Positions 26,177-34,456 of a stretch of 64,000 bases of DNA are shown piece by piece. Made by a program: the position numbers and the translations under genes. The first letter of the stretch is position 1. Each line of letters starts with the position of its first letter. Below the pieces are notes generated by a model, which saw only the letters and a list, made by a program, of their open reading frames with translations, had not been told where the DNA came from and made no database searches. Source of the stretch: an uncultured Bacteroidota bacterium (lineage in GTDB: Bacteria > Bacteroidota > Rhodothermia > Rhodothermales > UBA10348); assembly GCA_937876355.1 (NCBI GenBank), contig CALFHN010000145.1, positions 1 through 64,000 of the forward strand. The letters are read 5' to 3'.

Positions 26177-27772
26177 TTAATCTTGTGTGGCGAACAGTTC
26201 GACTAGTTCTTTGGCTTCTTTCGTAAACGTTTCCGTCAACTCATCCGAAACAACCCCAGAAGAAACGATAGAGCCCAAAGCTTCCGGATGTTTCATCTTG
26301 ATGCGGTCAATGAAGTCTTTTTCGAACTGTTTTACTTTTTTGGTAGGTACTGCGTCGATCAATCCCTTCCCAGCCACAAAAATAATGGCAACTTGTTCTT
26401 CAACCGGCATCGGTACGAACTGCCCCTGTTTCAACACTTCAACCAGTTTCTCACCACGCGTTAGCTGACGCTGGGTTGCTGCATCAAGATCAGATCCGAA
26501 CTTTGAAAAGGCTTCTAGTTCACGATACTGGGCAAGGTCAAGGCGAAGTGTACCAGACACTTTTTTCATCCCCTTGATCTGAGCATTACCACCAACACGA
26601 GATACCGAGATACCTACGTTAATGGCAGGCCGAACTCCAGCATTAAATAGACTTGATTCCAAGTAAATCTGACCATCTGTGATCGAAATCACGTTGGTTG
26701 GGATATAAGCGGAAACGTCGCCAGCTTGCGTTTCAATAATAGGAAGAGCGGTAAGCGAACCACCACCTTTCACTTCACCCTTTAAACAATCTGGAAGGTC
26801 GTTCATGTTTTTAGCAACGGCATTGGAAGAAGTGATCTTCGCTGCACGCTCTAACAACCGACTATGCAAGTAAAACACGTCCCCAGGAAACGCTTCACGT
26901 CCCGGTGGACGACGAAGTAATAGTGATACCTGACGATAGGCAACCGCCTGTTTCGAAAGGTCATCATAAATAATCAGGGCGTGTCGGCCCGTGTCGCGAA
27001 ATAATTCACCAATACATGCACCGGCAAACGGAGCGATGTACTGCAAAGGAGCAGGCATGGCCGCTCCAGCATTCACAATAACCGTGTATTCCAATGCTCC
27101 GTTCTCTTCCAAAGAACGCATTACCTGGGCTACAGTAGAGTTTTTCTGGCCGATAGCCACATAGATGCAATAAACAGGCTTGTCTGTTTTGTGCGTCGAC
27201 TTCTGGTTGATGATCGTATCCACCACAACAGCCGTTTTACCCGTCTGGCGGTCACCAATTACGAGTTCACGCTGTCCACGTCCAACAGGAATCATGGAAT
27301 CGATAGCCTTAATACCCGTTTGAAGCGGCTCAGTAACCGGTTCACGGAAGATTACCGAAGGCGCTTTGCGCTCGAGCGGCATCTCATAGGTTTTCCCGGT
27401 GAAAGCGCCTTTGCCGTCCATTGGACGTCCCAGCGGATCGATCACGCGTCCTAGCATGTCTTCAGATACGTTGATAGACGCAATGCGCTTTGTACGGCGT
27501 ACTTCGTCTCCTTCCTTGACCTTATCGGCTTCACCAAAAAGAACAGCACCAACGTTGTCCTCTTCAAGGTTTAGCACCATGCCTGAAACGCCACTTCGTG
27601 GGAAATCTATTAGCTCGCCGGCTTGCACATTGGCAAGACCGTAAATACGAGCGATACCATCACCCACTTGAAGGACTGTTCCTACTTCGTATACGTCCGT
27701 AGTTGCTTCAAAGCCGCCAAGCTCGCGCTTCAAAACAGCGGTGACTTCATCCGGTCTGATTGCCGTTGCCAT
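26177..27772 (-). CDS. atpA: ATP synthase F1 subunit alpha
   Basis: AtpA (531 aa from ATG 27772, [10 protein letters not shown]) is the non-catalytic nucleotide-binding subunit. It shows the P-loop [51 protein letters not shown] with the alpha-type arginine-finger region, and [11 protein letters not shown] reject the ORF-track TTG at 27805 because family members begin at the MATAIRP-type residues. It lies between atpH and atpG. Confidence 0.98.
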   Translation of the reverse strand: MATAIRPDEVTAVLKRELGGFEATTDVYEVGTVLQVGDGIARIYGLANVQAGELIDFPRSGVSGMVLNLEEDNVGAVLFGEADKVKEGDEVRRTKRIASINVSEDMLGRVIDPLGRPMDGKGAFTGKTYEMPLERKAPSVIFREPVTEPLQTGIKAIDSMIPVGRGQRELVIGDRQTGKTAVVVDTIINQKSTHKTDKPVYCIYVAIGQKNSTVAQVMRSLEENGALEYTVIVNAGAAMPAPLQYIAPFAGACIGELFRDTGRHALIIYDDLSKQAVAYRQVSLLLRRPPGREAFPGDVFYLHSRLLERAAKITSSNAVAKNMNDLPDCLKGEVKGGGSLTALPIIETQAGDVSAYIPTNVISITDGQIYLESSLFNAGVRPAINVGISVSRVGGNAQIKGMKKVSGTLRLDLAQYRELEAFSKFGSDLDAATQRQLTRGEKLVEVLKQGQFVPMPVEEQVAIIFVAGKGLIDAVPTKKVKQFEKDFIDRIKMKHPEALGSIVSSGVVSDELTETFTKEAKELVELFATQD

Positions 27773-27824
27773 CGTAATTCGTTTGTTTCTGTTCGGATGA
27801 GCCAAGGCCCATCACACTGTCAAT

Positions 27825-28373
27825 TTAATTCCGAGACCCAGTTTCGAGGCGTTCTCGAAGCGAAGCCAATTGATTAACTACACTCGCATCATATACCGTA
27901 TCTCCCACTCGGATGACAATTCCACCAAGGATGGACGTGTCTACCTTTGTTTCGAGCCGGATTTTGCTGCCAGTCAGCTTCTCAAGTGAGACTATCAATC
28001 TTTTTTCGTCATCGTCAGAAAGTGGAAGTGCCGTGCGCGCCGAAACGCCCACAACTCCAGACTGACGATCTCGAAGTTCTCGATATGCCTTCACAACCTC
28101 TGGAAACAACCCCTCACGGCGCTTTTCAACGAGTAACTCGAGAAAGCGGAGCGTAAGCGAATCAATGCGTTCACCAAAAAGAGCACGAAACACGTCCGCT
28201 TTCTTTTCGCGAGAAACGACTGGGCTACTAAATAGTCCGGCAAGCTCACGCGAAACCTTAAGTCCATCACTAATGAGGGACATGTCAGCTGAAACGTGTT
28301 CGCTTTTACCGGCCGATTGGGCCTGTTCGTCGAGCGCCTTGGCGTAACGGCGAGATATCGTGATTTCGCTCAT
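27825..28373 (-). CDS. atpH: ATP synthase F1 subunit delta
   Basis: AtpH (182 aa) is the peripheral-stalk cap that ties subunit b to the F1 head. It shows the N-terminal ISRRYAKALDEQA, the central LGERIDSLTLRFLELLVEKRREG (FGERIDSLTL here) and the C-terminal strand KVDTSILGGIVIRVGDTVYDASV. Gene order and length are normal. Confidence 0.95.
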   Translation of the reverse strand: MSEITISRRYAKALDEQAQSAGKSEHVSADMSLISDGLKVSRELAGLFSSPVVSREKKADVFRALFGERIDSLTLRFLELLVEKRREGLFPEVVKAYRELRDRQSGVVGVSARTALPLSDDDEKRLIVSLEKLTGSKIRLETKVDTSILGGIVIRVGDTVYDASVVNQLASLRERLETGSRN

Positions 28374-28388
28374 TGTTTACTGGGCAAA

Positions 28389-28895
28389 TCAGTTCTTCGA
28401 AAGGTCGCCTAGAAAATTGTCAACAATTTTCTTTTGACGATCTGCATCCAAATTTTCGCGCAAAATCTTTTCGGCAGCCTGAATGGCTAAATCCGCGACC
28501 TCATTTCTGAGACTGTTGAGTGCGTTGTCTTTCTCGCGCTCAATCTCAGCCTGAGCCGAATCTTGCAGTTGCTTAATTTGGACCCGAGTTTTGTCTACTT
28601 CTTCCGTACGGATGCGCTCAGCTTCGTCACGGGCTTCCCGAAGGATTGCCTGTGAGTGAACTTCGGCTTCACGTCGAGCTTTGTTGTTATCAGACTGAAG
28701 CTGTCTGGCTTCTGCCAGCGCTTTTTCTGCCTGAGACAAAGACTCGTGGATCGTTTCCTCACGGGTGGTCATAGCCGACAAAATCGGCCCCCATGCATAC
28801 TTTTTCAAAAGAAGAAGTAATGCCCCAAAAGTGATACCGATCCAGATTATTAATCCGGCGTCGGGAGCAAGTAGATCTACTGCTAATACGATCAT
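28389..28895 (-). CDS. atpF: ATP synthase F0 subunit b
   Basis: AtpF (168 aa from ATG 28895, MIVLAVDLLAPDAG) has one N-terminal membrane helix (LIIWIGITFGALLLLL) and a long charged coiled coil (MTTREETIHESLSQAEKA and onward) that dimerises as the peripheral stalk. It ends in a helical NLDADRQKKIVDNFLGDL segment. The ORF-track start at 28925 adds ten residues without sense. Only one b gene is present. Confidence 0.95.
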   Translation of the reverse strand: MIVLAVDLLAPDAGLIIWIGITFGALLLLLKKYAWGPILSAMTTREETIHESLSQAEKALAEARQLQSDNNKARREAEVHSQAILREARDEAERIRTEEVDKTRVQIKQLQDSAQAEIEREKDNALNSLRNEVADLAIQAAEKILRENLDADRQKKIVDNFLGDLSKN

Positions 28896-29011
28896 GGTTG
28901 GTCGTACAGGTTTATTTACGGGCACTTCGAGTTTCGAAGTACGCCCATGTCAGTTTGTGCCAAAAAGATGACTCGAACCAATTATCGTTTCGTGGCCGAA
29001 ACCACCAATCC

Positions 29012-29239
29012 TTACTTAGTAAGCAGGATAATGCAGATAACCAGGCCGAAAAGTGCAACACCCTCAATAAGAGCGGCTGCAATAATCATTGTGGTACGAA
29101 TATCGCTGGTTGATTCTGGCTGACGTGCGGTAGCTTCCATAGCTGGACCAGCAAGTTTACCGATTCCGAGACCAGCACCAAGGGCAACTAGACCTGCACC
29201 AATACCTGCGCCGAGGTATGCTAGAGCTGAAGGTTCCAT
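29012..29239 (-). CDS. atpE: ATP synthase F0 subunit c
   Basis: AtpE (75 aa) is the proteolipid of the rotor ring. It has two glycine-rich helices joined by the polar loop ARQPE. The ion-binding Glu59 sits in AALIEGVALFGLV. The Na+-type residues (ES..Y after the Glu and Gln in helix 1) are absent, which favours proton coupling. It lies between atpB and atpF. Confidence 0.97.
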   Translation of the reverse strand: MEPSALAYLGAGIGAGLVALGAGLGIGKLAGPAMEATARQPESTSDIRTTMIIAAALIEGVALFGLVICIILLTK

Positions 29240-29290
29240 TAGATTTCCTGTTGTCGTTTGTTTGTTACGAAATAGATGAGAGAATTTTTA

Positions 29291-30490
29291 TTAGGCGGAT
29301 ACTGTTTCTGAATGATCTGAAACATGACCTACACTATGAGCATGATCGTGGCCGTGATCATGCTCTTGGATCGCCATTGAGATAAACAATGCAGAAAGCA
29401 TCGTAAAGACATAAGCTTGGATTAGAGAAACCAACAGTTCGAGCAAATACACAAATAGTGCAAAAGCCACGCTGACTGGAGCTACGCCATATCCTGCGCC
29501 TGGGCCAAACATCTGGGCGAACGAAAAAATGAAGCCAATTAGGCTTAAAATAACTAAGTGACCAGCCGTCATGTTGGCAAAAAGTCGGATTGCGAGGGCA
29601 ATAGGTTTTGTGAAAATGCCCATTATTTCAACTGGAATCAAAATCGGTCTAATAAACGCAGGCACTCCTGGGGGCCAGAAAATATGTCCCCAATAATCTT
29701 TAGTACCGCCTAACTGGGTTATGACGAAGGTGAAAAACGCCAATACTCCCGTCACCATCAAATTTGAAGTGGCGGTTGCTCCAAAAGGAACAAGGCCTAT
29801 AAAATTCGATGTCAGGATGAAAAAGAAAGCCGTAAGCAGATACGGAAGGTACTTATCTGTTTTTGCACCTAGGTTAGGACGAGCAATTTCATCTCGGACA
29901 AACATGATGATCGTTTCAAAGAAATTCTGAAACAAACCTTTCGGTGCTGAATCGCGGCCGATACCGCGTTTGTACATGCCAGCCAATCGCGTCATGAAAA
30001 ACAGCAACAAAGCCATGCTTAACCAAGCAAAAAACAAGTGGCGCGAAATAGATAGGTCCAATACAATGTGGCTACCTTCTGCTGCCAACAATTGACCTTC
30101 TATGTCTTCAAGAGTAACCTCAATTCCAGAAGAAGCTGCATGTTCTTCAGCAGTGGCCCCGCCATCGGTAGCTACCTCATGTGATTCGTCTTTCGCAGGA
30201 CCATGCTCACCGGCTGAATGATCTACGGTGTAGTGGCCGTTTAGAATAGCAGAGGTCGTAGAACGAAACAGGTCTAAACCGTAACTCCCATCTTTATGTT
30301 GAACCACAAAAATACGAGGAAGCTCAAATGGGTGAAATGGAGCAATGTCTAGGTAATACGCGTTCGCGCTGTGATGAAGAGCATCGAATTCTTTCACTTC
30401 TTTTGAAACTTGTGCAACTGCAACCGGTGGCAAAGCCATCATGGCCAGCTGAGCTAGAAGAAGAAATATTGAGGCCCGTTTGATCATCAT
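29291..30490 (-). CDS. atpB: ATP synthase F0 subunit a, long form with secreted N-terminus
   Basis: AtpB (about 399 aa from ATG 30490) is the stator subunit that forms the proton half-channels. The membrane core has LVPFGATATSNLMVTGVLAFFTF and the key Arg in KPIALAIRLFANMTAGHL. Before it lies a cleavable-looking signal peptide (residues 1-26, VAVAQVS) and a soluble periplasmic domain of about 120 residues, as in many Bacteroidota. The C-terminus is His-rich (EHDHGHDHAHSVGHVSDH). It follows the AtpI-like gene by 46 bp. Confidence 0.95.
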   Translation of the reverse strand: MMIKRASIFLLLAQLAMMALPPVAVAQVSKEVKEFDALHHSANAYYLDIAPFHPFELPRIFVVQHKDGSYGLDLFRSTTSAILNGHYTVDHSAGEHGPAKDESHEVATDGGATAEEHAASSGIEVTLEDIEGQLLAAEGSHIVLDLSISRHLFFAWLSMALLLFFMTRLAGMYKRGIGRDSAPKGLFQNFFETIIMFVRDEIARPNLGAKTDKYLPYLLTAFFFILTSNFIGLVPFGATATSNLMVTGVLAFFTFVITQLGGTKDYWGHIFWPPGVPAFIRPILIPVEIMGIFTKPIALAIRLFANMTAGHLVILSLIGFIFSFAQMFGPGAGYGVAPVSVAFALFVYLLELLVSLIQAYVFTMLSALFISMAIQEHDHGHDHAHSVGHVSDHSETVSA

Positions 30491-30536
30491 ATATATATCG
30501 TCGGCCGTTTGGGCCCGTTCATCCAATTAAATAAGT

Positions 30537-30863
30537 CTAGTCTTTTTGACTATCGTCCTTTGAATTCTTCTGGATGTTGCTTTGTTGGCGATGTAAAATG
30601 ATAGTTTCAGCAGTTAAACCAATCGTAAACACGATGAAAAATCCTGCCAGTAATGCTGTGCTATCCAACGAAGTCAGAAGCAAGATGAGCGTCAAAAGGA
30701 TGAGTGTTACAAAAATTCGAGCAACCATTCCCCCCAAGACAAGCATCATAAATGCTCTCTGAGACGACCCCACGGCAATCCTTCCCAAGAAAAGCGCAGC
30801 TAGGCTATAAAGCCCTGCGATTCCAACTCCTATAAGAGCACTGAACCAAAATCCTTCAGTCAT
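30537..30863 (-). CDS. AtpI-like membrane protein (ATP synthase accessory)
   Basis: From ATG 30863 (MTEGFWFSALIG) the product has 108 residues with four hydrophobic helices, a charged Gln/Lys/Asp-rich tail and no signal peptide. Length, topology and position just upstream of atpB match the AtpI/subunit I class, which helps assemble the c-ring or carries Mg2+. Sequence similarity itself is weak, so this call rests mainly on context. The ORF-track start at 30911 adds 16 residues. Confidence 0.65.
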   Translation of the reverse strand: MTEGFWFSALIGVGIAGLYSLAALFLGRIAVGSSQRAFMMLVLGGMVARIFVTLILLTLILLLTSLDSTALLAGFFIVFTIGLTAETIILHRQQSNIQKNSKDDSQKD

Positions 30864-31007
30864 GAGAGCACTACCGATAGCGGCGTCCGGGTGAACACTA
30901 ACAGACCCCAAAATTAAGGACTACGCCCGGCACGCACAGCTTTTCAGGGGTGAATTATGAATGAATGGGCGGTGCTGAGGAGTGAAAAAAAGATGAACTA
31001 GGGTCAA

Positions 31008-31274
31008 TCAATTTGATTCGGGTGGCTTTTTTTCGTCGTGGTTTTTTTTGGCCTCTGCAGATAAGAGCTTGGTGATCCGAAATAATTGGATGAAAAAAGA
31101 CACCATTCCAATAGCTGACCCGACTATCAAATATCGAGGAGAGGTATCTAGCCAGCGATCTATCAAATATCCTGCGCCGACATAAAACAGCATCGCCCCG
31201 GCAAGGCTAATCCCGACTGTCAGAAACGGAGAAGCATCATGGAGACTATTTTGCCATTTGGGGTTTTTAGTCAC
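31008..31274 (-). CDS. AtpZ/AtpI family F0F1 ATPase accessory protein
   Basis: The 88-aa product has two membrane helices in the AtpZ pattern: FLTVGISLAGAMLFYVGAGYLIDRWL, then PRYLIVGSAIGMVSFFIQLFRITK. A charged tail follows. AtpZ partners with AtpI in c-ring assembly. Its start overlaps the bactofilin stop by 8 bp, so it is translated with that gene. Confidence 0.88.
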   Translation of the reverse strand: MTKNPKWQNSLHDASPFLTVGISLAGAMLFYVGAGYLIDRWLDTSPRYLIVGSAIGMVSFFIQLFRITKLLSAEAKKNHDEKKPPESN

Positions 31275-31722
31275 CTGCCATCAACGAAAACGTGCTGGCT
31301 TTTGGGGTAGCTGCATTTTCTGACTTAGAACCGTTTCCAGTCATTCCGTTTTTAAGGACGTCTGCACGAGATTTATCCAATTGTCCCATATGGCATGTGC
31401 CCTCTATAATGGCACCTTCTTCTACGATGAGCCGGGAAGTCCGGATAGTACCTTCTACGCGCGCTGTTTCTTTCAAGACCAAACGGCCCTTTACGAAAAT
31501 GTCTCCTAACAGCCTCCCTGCCACGTCGGCCTCTTCTGCGTGAATCTCACCCTCTACAGATCCCTCTTGGGCGATGATCGCTTTGCCATCGACCCGTAAT
31601 ATACCTTTTAAGGAACCACTCACACGAGTATCGTCTTTGGCACTAAGGCTGCCTTCAACGTGAGTTCCGGCTGCGATTAGGTTGATCTGAGTAGGTGTGC
31701 TGGGAGAGAAATTTTTTGCCAT
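31267..31722 (-). CDS. Bactofilin
   Basis: The 151-aa product is a bacterial cytoskeletal polymer protein. Its core is a right-handed beta-helix of short repeats: INLIAAGTHVEGSLSAKDDTRVSGSLKGIL, VEGEIHAEEADVAGRLLGDI and RLVLKETARVEGTIRTSRLIVEEGAIIEG. Flexible tails flank it. Bactofilins guide local peptidoglycan remodelling. The M23 peptidase gene just upstream is a typical partner. It overlaps the AtpZ start by 8 bp. Confidence 0.95.
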   Translation of the reverse strand: MAKNFSPSTPTQINLIAAGTHVEGSLSAKDDTRVSGSLKGILRVDGKAIIAQEGSVEGEIHAEEADVAGRLLGDIFVKGRLVLKETARVEGTIRTSRLIVEEGAIIEGTCHMGQLDKSRADVLKNGMTGNGSKSENAATPKASTFSLMAGD

Positions 31723-31809
31723 GAGACTATAGCTTTATGATGTACGTCGAACCTGATCGATCCGTCTCGTCGCGGTGGAATAATAAGGTAGGATAATAAG
31801 GTGGTAAAA

Positions 31810-32715
31810 CTACCAACCCAAAACATACGCTCTAGGATCCTGAGCAAGACCATTATGCCACAATTCGAAGTGCGCATGGGGTCCAGAAGTTATTTCTCCA
31901 GAATTGCCCGTTAGCGCAACCGCTTCTCGATCCCGTACACGATCCCCAACCTGTTTTAATAAACTGGAGTTGTGCTTAAAAACGGATATAAATCCACCCG
32001 CATGTGCGATCGCGATGACTTGGCCTCCATCGTTCAACCAGTCAGCGAGCACCACGTATCCATCACCAATACTACGCACCGCACTACCTTCCTCCACTGC
32101 TATGTCAATGGCGTAGTGGCCTGTCCGAGCATCAAATCCCCGGGTTAAGAGGCCGGAAACCGGAGGCAGAACCGGAAAAGAAATCGAAGACAGGTAACTA
32201 GGTCCCGTGTTATATGCTGGAAGGGTTTCAGAAGGCGCCCCGTTTAGTTGCGCAATTGGCATGGCCGGTTGCACATGGTCTTCCCAATTTTCAGAGGGAT
32301 CGGGGAGTTCTAAATCAGCAAGCGTCGTTCCATCTTCAAAAACCGGAAGCTCTTCATCGACCGCGGTCGAGGGGACGTATTGGATGTTACCAAGAATCAT
32401 GTCCCGAAGTCTTTGAAGATATTCCTCTTGTAAAGCAAGCGAGTCTGCCATGCTTTGGATTCGAAGCTCATTTTGCCTGGCTTCACTCCTCATATTTTCG
32501 GAACTAGCTCCAGGCAAGCTATCGCGGAGGGGAGTAAAAAGTAGCACGGCTTGGATGGCCATAAATAGTACAAACAAGAAAGCGGAGGTCACCACTAAAA
32601 TGGTTAACGGCTTTAACGTAATTACGCCATGCTGCTTCAGTCTCTCAGCATCCATTACCACAAAAGTAAAAGATCGACTAATTTGACGTATGAATTCAGA
32701 GAGAAGGCTTTTCAT
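31810..32715 (-). CDS. M23-family metallopeptidase, membrane-anchored
   Basis: From ATG 32715 (MKSLLSEFIRQ) the product has about 301 residues. One membrane helix (TILVVTSAFLFVLFMAIQAVLLF, residues about 35-57) is followed by a short coiled coil and an acidic Pro-rich linker. The C-terminal LytM domain is near residues 195-300: GHYAIDIAVEEGSAV supplies the first metal His and the Asp, and GPHAHFELW the catalytic and metal His. Such enzymes cut peptidoglycan cross-links in the periplasm. The gene pair with bactofilin suggests spatially guided wall cutting. It is divergent from rpsT. Confidence 0.93.
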   Translation of the reverse strand: MKSLLSEFIRQISRSFTFVVMDAERLKQHGVITLKPLTILVVTSAFLFVLFMAIQAVLLFTPLRDSLPGASSENMRSEARQNELRIQSMADSLALQEEYLQRLRDMILGNIQYVPSTAVDEELPVFEDGTTLADLELPDPSENWEDHVQPAMPIAQLNGAPSETLPAYNTGPSYLSSISFPVLPPVSGLLTRGFDARTGHYAIDIAVEEGSAVRSIGDGYVVLADWLNDGGQVIAIAHAGGFISVFKHNSSLLKQVGDRVRDREAVALTGNSGEITSGPHAHFELWHNGLAQDPRAYVLGW

Positions 32716-32796
32716 AAAAGCATAAATATGGCTCGAATGTGCTTGTAGAGGCAAACTCCCCCTCTTCTCGCTAAGTTTCCTTAATGCAACAAGGAA

Positions 32797-32826
32797 TTGA
32801 CACGTACGCTAAAGATGCCGTATATT
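32797..32826 (+). promoter_or_regulatory. Sigma-70-type promoter of rpsT
   Basis: TTGACA (32797-32802) and TATATT (32821-32826) are separated by 18 bp. This is a near-consensus vegetative promoter. The predicted leader before ATG 32879 is about 45 bases. Confidence 0.7.
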
Positions 32827-32878
32827 TATAGGCTCTGAAATTATTCCGTTGAATTCCGTTTAGTGTACGGTACGCCCT

Positions 32879-33130
32879 ATGCCTCAGCATAAATCAGCAG
32901 CCAAAAGAGCTCGCCAGACCGAATCCCGCCGCGCGCGTAATCGCGTTCATCGTAGCAAAATGCGCACGATGATCAAAAAACTTCGTACAATCGAAGATTC
33001 TACCGAGGCACGCACCATGTTAAATGACATCAAAGGTATGTTGGATCGCATGTCGTCCAAAGGTTTGATTCATTCAAATAAAGCTGCAAACTACAAAAGT
33101 CAGTTAGACAAGCACGTAAACGCGCTTTAG
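32879..33130 (+). CDS. rpsT: 30S ribosomal protein S20
   Basis: S20 (83 aa) binds 16S rRNA early in small-subunit assembly. MPQHKSAAKRARQTESRRARNRVHRSKMRT and the C-terminal GLIHSNKAANYKSQL are diagnostic. It is a single gene with its own promoter and a likely terminator. No Shine-Dalgarno site is evident before the ATG. Confidence 0.97.
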   Translation: MPQHKSAAKRARQTESRRARNRVHRSKMRTMIKKLRTIEDSTEARTMLNDIKGMLDRMSSKGLIHSNKAANYKSQLDKHVNAL

Positions 33131-33166
33131 TCTTCTGTTTTGCGACCGCTTTTTACACCACTTTGA

Positions 33167-33216
33167 CCTAAGAGGCTGCCTTCTTTATTAAGGCTGCCTC
33201 TGTTAGGTTTTGATAG
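33167..33216 (+). terminator. Probable terminator of rpsT
   Basis: CCTAA-GAGGCTGCCTT and AAGGCTGCCTC-TG-TTAGG can fold into a long stem with one internal mismatch and a two-base bulge. GTTTT follows. It lies about 37 bp after the stop. Confidence 0.5.
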
Positions 33217-33306
33217 AGAACACTTTGGTTCTCTTAGTCGTTACAAGCGCCAAACTGTGATATCCGGCACAATGTCGGAACACTGCAACCTCATCCAACT
33301 CCTAAC

Positions 33307-34245
33307 ATGTCAAGAAAGTATTTCTCCAATCTTGTTGTCTTGACGTTATTTGCGTCCGGAATGATCTTTACCGGCTGCAAAAGCGTTCCTGTCGACATTC
33401 TTTCAATGACCGCGCCTGATAGTCTTTTGACGAATCAGAACGGTAACTTTGCAATAACCACCAATGAAAAAGCGAAACTTCCGGTAGACGTTTCTTGGAA
33501 TTTCGGTGACAGTAAAAGCGCTAAAGGAACGACGACTTCGCATTCCTTCTCTGCACCCGGAACCTACACCGTTGCTGTTACGGCTTCTAACCGTAAGGGG
33601 AAATCGACTGACGTAAGTTCAGCTTCAGTAGTTGTTATGAACCCGGCAGTGGCCGCTTCCATTGTTAGTCTTCGTGCAAGTAACAATTCGCCTGACACGC
33701 AAACCTCGGTGACTTTGTCGGCCTCCGTAAATGGAGATACACCGATGTCATACGCTTGGACTTTTGGCGATGGTGGCACAAGCAGCAGTGCATCTCCGTC
33801 ACACACCTTTCCTAAAGCCGGTTCGTATACCGTTCAGCTAAATGTCTCTAACAAAGCTGGTTCAGATTCTCGTACGATGACATTAGATGTGGCCATGTAC
33901 GAAGCTGAGATTTGTAAAGAAGTGACCGAGCTTGCCGCTGCTTTATTTGATCGCAATGCTTCAGGTTTGACTGATGGTGCTCGCGACGCTCTTAACGAAA
34001 ACGTCCAAATTCTAAATGAGTGCCCAAACATGAACGTTCGTGTTGAAGGCCTTTCTGCCCCAGGCGAGCGTCGTGCACAAGAACTTAGCGAAGACCGTGC
34101 CCGTGCCGTTGAGCAGTTCTACACCGGCAACGGTGTTGCTGCTGCACGCATTGTCACTCTCGGCAAAGGCCGCGCCGAAGGTTTGACGAGTAAAAAAGAA
34201 GGTCTTGCCCAGTATCGACGCGTTGATACCATCGTAGTTCGATAA
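33307..34245 (+). CDS. Lipoprotein with two PKD domains and an OmpA C-terminal domain
   Basis: The 312-aa product has a lipoprotein signal (FASGMIFTGC). A first PKD-type beta-sandwich lies at about residues 35-110 (VDVSWNFGDSKSAKGTTTSHSF) and a second at about 115-195 (SYAWTFGDGGTSSSASPSHTF). The OmpA-like peptidoglycan-binding domain fills about 215-312 (NMNVRVEGLSAPGERRAQELSEDRARAV, RIVTLGKGRAEG). It resembles Pal with added PKD repeats and is likely an outer-membrane lipoprotein that holds the wall. It is followed by a strong terminator and then another OmpA-family gene. Confidence 0.9.
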   Translation: MSRKYFSNLVVLTLFASGMIFTGCKSVPVDILSMTAPDSLLTNQNGNFAITTNEKAKLPVDVSWNFGDSKSAKGTTTSHSFSAPGTYTVAVTASNRKGKSTDVSSASVVVMNPAVAASIVSLRASNNSPDTQTSVTLSASVNGDTPMSYAWTFGDGGTSSSASPSHTFPKAGSYTVQLNVSNKAGSDSRTMTLDVAMYEAEICKEVTELAAALFDRNASGLTDGARDALNENVQILNECPNMNVRVEGLSAPGERRAQELSEDRARAVEQFYTGNGVAAARIVTLGKGRAEGLTSKKEGLAQYRRVDTIVVR

Positions 34246-34322
34246 AAGGCTATTTGCGGCTTCTCTCGTAATTTTCGAGGTTTTTGCATCCGCAAGGTCG
34301 TTGTCTTTGGACACAGTCTCCT

Positions 34323-34357
34323 AAAAAGGGGGGCGCCCGCAGGGCGCCCCCCTTTTT
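34323..34357 (+). terminator. Strong intrinsic terminator
   Basis: AAAAAGGGGGGCGCCC and GGGCGCCCCCCTTTTT form a perfect 16-bp stem around a 3-nt loop (GCA) and end in T6. It closes the PKD-OmpA gene. Confidence 0.9.
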
Positions 34358-34456
34358 TCATTTCAGGAATACTGAAACCGGACGATACCTCCTGCAAGTG
34401 CCACTACGCTTCGTAGACGGCTCCATCCATTGTTAATGGTCATCCAGCTTTCAGGA

